From contig NZ_JACJQA010000016.1 of assembly GCF_014696355.1 (NCBI RefSeq), forward strand, positions 1-64,000: a stretch of 64,000 nucleotides of DNA. Reading direction: 5' to 3'. This document shows positions 59,664 through 64,000 of this stretch, one piece after another. The notes beneath the pieces are model-generated. The model ran no database searches. It saw only the letters and a list, made by a program, of their open reading frames with translations, and was not told where the DNA came from. The stretch is from Pseudanabaena sp. FACHB-1998. GTDB taxonomy: Bacteria; Cyanobacteriota; Cyanobacteriia; Pseudanabaenales; Pseudanabaenaceae. Position 1 is the first letter of the stretch. Each line of letters starts with the position of its first letter. The position numbers and the translations under genes are program-made.

Positions 59664-60632
59664 TCAACCAAAAAAGGAATTATCCTTGAATTCATATGTC
59701 CATGTTTGAATTCTTTTAGCGCATTTCCACCCCAAAAAATACGACAAGAATTCAAATCTTGGACTTCCTAAAGGTTTGATGTTAGAGCCTCCAAATTGTT
59801 TGATTTTTTCCTCTGACTTTTTTATTAAATCATACGCTTCTGGATAAAGTTCATATATAAATCGTTGAAAAAAATTAGCACAGGCAAGCCTTGTTCGCTC
59901 ACTATCTTCCACAGCTAATAAGTTGTTTGTACATAAATCAACGGATAAATAGACCGATTCCAGAGCTTGACGAGATTTTGATCCACTCAAGCTGCCAGAA
60001 ATACCTGACCGATAGTAAGATTTAGCCCCTGCACAGAATTTGACCTCTTTACTAGCAAGAATAATACGGCAAAAGTATTCTCCATCATCGTTTAAAGATA
60101 TTTTTTCATTCCATATACCAGCCGATTCAGTTATATTTCGCGATACAAGCCAAGCTCCAGGGTGCATCATCAAATTCTTTTCCCAAGCAGTAACTAGCCA
60201 TGTAATTGGGGACATATCCGACCATAAAGATTGTGGCGTAAATACAGCTTCATATGGCTTTTGATAAAATCTAGCCCATTCACCTGACACCGAATAATTT
60301 GAGAGTGGATTAAAGTCTAAAAGCTTTAACTGACGCTCGATTTTATCTGATGCCAACAAATCATCCGCATCTAGATATTGAATGAAATCCCCTTGTGCTT
60401 CTTTTAAAGCTCTATTTCTAGCTGCACTTGCACCTTTATTTTGTTGGTTTATTACCTTTACTTTTTTTGATTCGTACTTTTTGGCGATCGCTAAAGTGTC
60501 ATCTTTAGAACCATCGTCGACCACAATAATTTCTATGTTTTGCCAAGTTTGAGATAGAGCCGAATCTAATGTTTCTGATATGTATGGCGCAGCATTGTAT
60601 GCTGGAATGATAGTTGAAACTAATGGCTTCAT
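59664..60632 (-). CDS. Glycosyltransferase family 2 protein
   Basis: Canonical GT2 start VSTIIPAYNAAPYISETLDSAL (5-26), the helix QTWQNIEIIVVDDGSKDDTL (with DDGS) and the metal site FIQYLDADDLLASDKIERQL (about 87-106). The C-terminal half lacks transmembrane helices (ending YEFKDNSFFG). The 322-residue length is usual. The acceptor is unknown. Confidence 0.92.
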   Translation of the reverse strand: MKPLVSTIIPAYNAAPYISETLDSALSQTWQNIEIIVVDDGSKDDTLAIAKKYESKKVKVINQQNKGASAARNRALKEAQGDFIQYLDADDLLASDKIERQLKLLDFNPLSNYSVSGEWARFYQKPYEAVFTPQSLWSDMSPITWLVTAWEKNLMMHPGAWLVSRNITESAGIWNEKISLNDDGEYFCRIILASKEVKFCAGAKSYYRSGISGSLSGSKSRQALESVYLSVDLCTNNLLAVEDSERTRLACANFFQRFIYELYPEAYDLIKKSEEKIKQFGGSNIKPLGSPRFEFLSYFLGWKCAKRIQTWTYEFKDNSFFG

Positions 60633-60644
60633 ATTATTCTTAGT

Positions 60645-61631
60645 TTAAACAAATAAAAAATCATCTCTTTTGAGTAGGTTTCTAAATTCAGAGCTTGGCG
60701 GAACTATGTTAAATTTTTTATAGATTTTTTGAACATGTCTAAATTCATAACATTTAAATTTCCACATTTTAGCAGGTTCGTAAGCTTTCCATATTTTTTC
60801 CTCATAATCAGCTTTCCATAGCTCCTTATAACGTTCATTTACAGATTTAGCTTCTGATTGAACTCTAGCTATCGCTAAGGGATGCTTAATATGACTTTTA
60901 GTTTTTTTGACGAGCAATCGCATCCATAGTTCTGCATCGATCGCACAGTTTAGCTCTTCCCATATTGGTTGATGAATGCTACTTTTCCAAAATGATGAAT
61001 GGGAGGGGATTATCCCACCAAATCTTAAGTACCTATCAAGAACCAGAAAACTTTGATCGTATCTAACTGATTTATCACTTTCATTGAGAATTAAAGAGTC
61101 TCCATAAATAAAGTCTTTGTCTGTCTTAAGAAAATTCTTAGCCACTTTGTACAAACAGTGAGGTAGATAAAAATCGTCACTATTTATCCAACCAAAATAC
61201 TCTCCACTCGCTATACTAAACCCAAGATTAATAGCATGTCCCTGACCGTTGTCCTTTTCGCTTTGCCAAAAACTAATCCAAGGACTATATTTTTCTAATA
61301 TCTCTCTAGTACCATCATTAGAGCCTCCATCAAAGATTATAAGCTCTAAATTTGGATAGTTTTGCAATAAAACGGAACGTATACACTCCTCAATATATTC
61401 GCACTGGTTATAACTTGGTATTACGATAGATATCTTTGGTAAATTTAGATCTTCATGTAAAGGCATACTGGTTTCTATAGTCCATGGCCATCCACTCTTA
61501 CCTTCTGAAGATGGTAGTTTTTTTAGCAATCCTTCTTGTGAGAAAGGAACGCATTTTAGGGGGATACTGACTCCTTTTAAAAGAAAATTATTACAATAAT
61601 CTTTCAGATCTGGAATTGCTATAGAAATCAT
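60645..61631 (-). CDS. Glycosyltransferase family 2 protein
   Basis: After an N-terminal extension of about 65 residues the GT2 core reads ISIVIPSYNQCEYIEECIRSVL (about 68-89), LELIIFDGGSNDGT and FGWINSDDFYLPHCLYKVAK, where the metal-binding site is NSDD. The wording is that of the colanic-acid/WcaA-like group. The first gene of a pair with the GT2 gene at 59664, 12 bp apart. Confidence 0.9.
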   Translation of the reverse strand: MISIAIPDLKDYCNNFLLKGVSIPLKCVPFSQEGLLKKLPSSEGKSGWPWTIETSMPLHEDLNLPKISIVIPSYNQCEYIEECIRSVLLQNYPNLELIIFDGGSNDGTREILEKYSPWISFWQSEKDNGQGHAINLGFSIASGEYFGWINSDDFYLPHCLYKVAKNFLKTDKDFIYGDSLILNESDKSVRYDQSFLVLDRYLRFGGIIPSHSSFWKSSIHQPIWEELNCAIDAELWMRLLVKKTKSHIKHPLAIARVQSEAKSVNERYKELWKADYEEKIWKAYEPAKMWKFKCYEFRHVQKIYKKFNIVPPSSEFRNLLKRDDFLFV

Positions 61632-61685
61632 ATTAAGGAACTTTTTTATATTGAGATTGTACAGAAAATTTTTGGCTAAAGCATT

Positions 61686-62684
61686 TTACTTACCTACTTG
61701 CTTCCATCCATAGCGAAAATACCAAGACTTAGAATCTGAAACGTAGTGGTGCAGTATAGCTTTTGGATGAATTACTTCCTCTCTTTTGGGCATCACAATG
61801 TAATCTGAATCTGAGACAACAGTACAAGTTTGCCTAGCCATAATCATGGCGATAATTGCTTGCTCTTGATAGTAGCTAGTACCTTGCTGTTCTATCATTG
61901 TTTTACACCAAAACTCTATCTCATCCCAATCAATATCCTCGCTTTTTAAGCCACAAATACCTACATTTATGCGTTCTGGTACGGTTGTTTTAGCTAATGA
62001 ATCCATTAAAGCCTGCGAATAGCCATAGGATGTTTGCACATCTAGCATATAACATGGTTGGGTTGGATTTCTTATCCAATCTATTATCACTGTAGGGGGC
62101 TTAAAGAATAACATATCGGAATCAAGAATTAATTTCCACCCATGATTACCCACATGGATATCTGTTAACTTACGAATATTAGGATAATTGTCTCGTCGTT
62201 CTCTTAAATATGGAAACTTACTTCGTGGCAGATGCTTGTTAATACATTCATCAATCTCTGATTTAAGATTAATTTTAGCATTTGGGAAGATGCGGATAAT
62301 TTCATTTTGATATTCATGGGATAGAGAACCATCATCATAAATAACTGGACTTAATCTATATTCCTTTGATTGCGTTGACATTGAATAAGCACAAAAGCAA
62401 GTCTGATACCAAAATTTTTTTCCTGTTAAAAAATAAATTTCTAAAAGTTGTTGGTTTAATAGATCGTTAGAATTGACTTGATTATTTGTAATTGGCTCTA
62501 GATTATAAGCCGCTCTCTGCATATTAGATTTCTGGTGTTCATCGATTAAAGAATTTACAATTCCTTTGCTGAAAATTCTTTCAAAAAAAGACTTTGGAGC
62601 ATAATAAAATCTGTAAATTAAAGAACCTAATTTTAATCTTTTTGCTAATTTGTAGAAATCTGTTCTCTTAAGAAAAACTGCCAT
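61686..62684 (-). CDS. Putative GT-A glycosyltransferase
   Basis: The 332-residue protein has no named family that I recognise. KLILDSDMLFFKPPTVIIDWI (about 184-204) contains a DSD metal-site motif at the end of a strand, as in GT-A enzymes that transfer to glycans. GYSQALMDSL, INVGICGLKSEDIDWDEIEFWC and QEQAIIAMIMARQ resemble the substrate-loop order of such proteins. It lies in the glycosyltransferase run, which supports the assignment. Confidence 0.7.
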   Translation of the reverse strand: MAVFLKRTDFYKLAKRLKLGSLIYRFYYAPKSFFERIFSKGIVNSLIDEHQKSNMQRAAYNLEPITNNQVNSNDLLNQQLLEIYFLTGKKFWYQTCFCAYSMSTQSKEYRLSPVIYDDGSLSHEYQNEIIRIFPNAKINLKSEIDECINKHLPRSKFPYLRERRDNYPNIRKLTDIHVGNHGWKLILDSDMLFFKPPTVIIDWIRNPTQPCYMLDVQTSYGYSQALMDSLAKTTVPERINVGICGLKSEDIDWDEIEFWCKTMIEQQGTSYYQEQAIIAMIMARQTCTVVSDSDYIVMPKREEVIHPKAILHHYVSDSKSWYFRYGWKQVGK

Positions 62685-62808
62685 GACTATATAATTATGT
62701 GTATGGTTAACTTAATAGACGTCTGCATTCATCAATCGAAAAAAATTAGAGTATATAAAAATATTACAAGCGTTTTCAAGTTAAATGAAATGAAAAACTT
62801 ACAAATTA

Positions 62809-63747
62809 CTACTTTAAATTAGCTAAGCCTTCGAAAGTGCCACATGAACCTTTCCAATGGATAAATGCTTCTGGATTTTTCCAAGCCTGATAGCTGAAAA
62901 AAGATTTTAATTTCCTAGGGAAAACACTCCAAGCGGGTATTTTCGCCCAAGGTCGAACATTATGAAAGTCTAGTACCTCAATCCAAGAGCGACATGATGC
63001 ATAGTTTAATCTGGCAAGGTAACTTTTTGTTAAACGGCGGGCAGAAATTAGATGAGTTAGCTTTAATTGGGGAAAATATCCAACGCCCCATCCTGTTTTT
63101 AGTAAAGTTAGATTGATATCGCAATCTCCGCCTGACTGTAGGCTATTGCCTGTTCGATCTAATGCCTTTCGATTAAGATTATTTGCGATAGTGTCAGCAT
63201 ACAATGTTGCTGCTGCTTTTCGTAATACCATGCCTGCACCAATTGGGGCAAATAATGGATGTTTCATATCATCGGAAGTTTGCTTGTTATAAAAATAAGT
63301 CTGTACTTCTTCTCCTAAATCTCTTAGTGCAAGACAAACCCAAAATTTTTTTACCCAATCTTCAGGATCGACCTCAAAATTTGGTAATATCTTGCCACCA
63401 ATCGATCCTAGAGAAGGGTTCTCATGCATTATTGTATAGGCATTCTCAAGATAATTGGGTTCAAGAATATTGTCGTCATCGACAAAAATTAATATCTCAC
63501 TAACTGATGATCTGATACCACAAAGGCGAGCATTGGTAAGACCAATAAGGTCTTCTCTAATATGTCGAGAGTTTATATGCCAGCTAATATCGATTGCCCC
63601 ACAAAGCATTTTTGTACTAGCATTATCTATCAATAGCAACTCCCAATCTTGTTTAGGAAGAGTTTGTTCTTTCAGGGATTCAAGAACTTTACTAATATAG
63701 ACTTCTTTGGGATTATGAGTACAGACAATAACAGATATTTTTTTCAT
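62809..63747 (-). CDS. Glycosyltransferase family 2 protein
   Basis: GT2 core: ISVIVCTHNPKEVYISKVLESL (4-25), WELLLIDNAST (39-49) and ILIFVDDDNILEPNYLENAY (about 84-103; DDD metal site). SIGGKILPNFEVDPEDWVKKFW follows. The length of 312 is typical. It is the rightmost complete gene of the polysaccharide run, followed after 126 bp by the end of the acyltransferase gene. Confidence 0.9.
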   Translation of the reverse strand: MKKISVIVCTHNPKEVYISKVLESLKEQTLPKQDWELLLIDNASTKMLCGAIDISWHINSRHIREDLIGLTNARLCGIRSSVSEILIFVDDDNILEPNYLENAYTIMHENPSLGSIGGKILPNFEVDPEDWVKKFWVCLALRDLGEEVQTYFYNKQTSDDMKHPLFAPIGAGMVLRKAAATLYADTIANNLNRKALDRTGNSLQSGGDCDINLTLLKTGWGVGYFPQLKLTHLISARRLTKSYLARLNYASCRSWIEVLDFHNVRPWAKIPAWSVFPRKLKSFFSYQAWKNPEAFIHWKGSCGTFEGLANLK

Positions 63748-63873
63748 GGTTACTAATGTATTTTTAAATATATCTAATAATTATAGTTAGTCCCGTATTT
63801 CCTCATATATTAGTGCTAGCAAAAAAATAATGAAAACAAGCAAAGTGCATTATGGGTAAATCCTAAAAATCTA

Positions 63874-64000
63874 TCAAATAAAAGATTTTATTTTTTTGTC
63901 AATTTGTTTTCTCAATTTCATAAATGGCATTTCAATAAATTTAAAGCTAAAAAAAGCTAAAATACAAGAAACAAGAATACTCAAAAATAAATACACTAAT
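63874..64000 (-). CDS. Acyltransferase 3 family protein, C-terminus only (runs off the edge)
   Basis: The reading frame enters at the right edge (codons in phase from 63999) and ends at TGA 63874-63876. The 41 visible residues are a hydrophobic helix (YLFLSILVSCILAFFSFKF) followed by IEMPFMKLRKQ. The ending S-x-K-F-I-E-x-P-F is typical of OafA/YrhL-type O-acyltransferases that decorate polysaccharides. The rest of the gene is outside the window. Confidence 0.65.
   Translation of the reverse strand, partial: LVYLFLSILVSCILAFFSFKFIEMPFMKLRKQIDKKIKSFI

Noticed and set aside
1-64000. CRISPR array or prophage
   Set aside because: The repeats are palindromic and scattered, with no regular spacers, and no capsid, terminase, integrase or cas gene was seen.

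Overview
The window is a 64 kb piece of a cyanobacterial chromosome. The photosystem genes psaE and psb28, the phylloquinone methyltransferase menG, a DUF3288 protein, a carotenoid oxygenase and very many copies of the octamer GCGATCGC (HIP1) all point to this phylum. The dense palindromes with a GGCGC-loop-GCGCC core and the AT-rich spacers fit a Pseudanabaena-like filamentous lineage, but that placement is inference. No ribosomal RNA, prophage, full insertion sequence or CRISPR array was seen. One tRNA-Leu(CAG) is present.

Layout. 0.1-10.5 kb: housekeeping and signalling genes (mdh, rodA, a Uma2 nuclease-fold protein, menG, a membrane PIN protein, a GAF/HD-GYP phosphodiesterase, aguA, prmA). 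10.7-17.7 kb: psaE, small membrane proteins, a sigma-like/SPOR gene pair, a cyanuric acid amidohydrolase homologue, a PBP4-type peptidase, and gmk with remA. 17.7-31.6 kb: a 740 bp gene-free stretch, then trxB, a DUF900 hydrolase, a response regulator-kinase, murF, a MOSC protein, moaB, psb28, purU, an alkyltransferase-like protein, a NIL protein, a 1-Cys peroxiredoxin, tRNA-Leu, a dCMP deaminase-type enzyme and a formylglycine-enzyme-like protein. 31.9-37.7 kb: a phosphoesterase, an orphan Tat/lipoprotein sugar-binding protein, a carotenoid oxygenase, a truncated cupin gene and a divergent PadR regulator whose whole promoter region is a large palindrome.

37.7-44.9 kb is a cobalamin (B12) block. 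A cobalamin riboswitch on the minus strand precedes hupE-cobW-cobG-cobH-cobI, with cobL divergent and cobK facing it. Cobalt uptake (HupE), a cobalt-chaperone-type GTPase (CobW) and corrin-ring enzymes are thus placed under one B12 sensor. 45-51.6 kb holds an NTF2-like protein overlapping folC, a 971-residue hybrid histidine kinase, DUF3288 and an unknown membrane protein. 51.9-64 kb is a surface polysaccharide region: a GT4 gene, then a long minus-strand run of glycosyltransferases and methyltransferases ending at the right edge in the C-terminus of an acyltransferase-3 protein.

The most unusual feature is in the spacers. Many gene ends carry long, nearly perfect palindromes. At four convergent junctions the palindrome runs through both stop codons, so the two genes end in mirror-image sequence. 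Two families of about 90-116 bp elements with TATAGCAA inverted ends are scattered through the window, and another dispersed repeat has inserted in frame into cobG.
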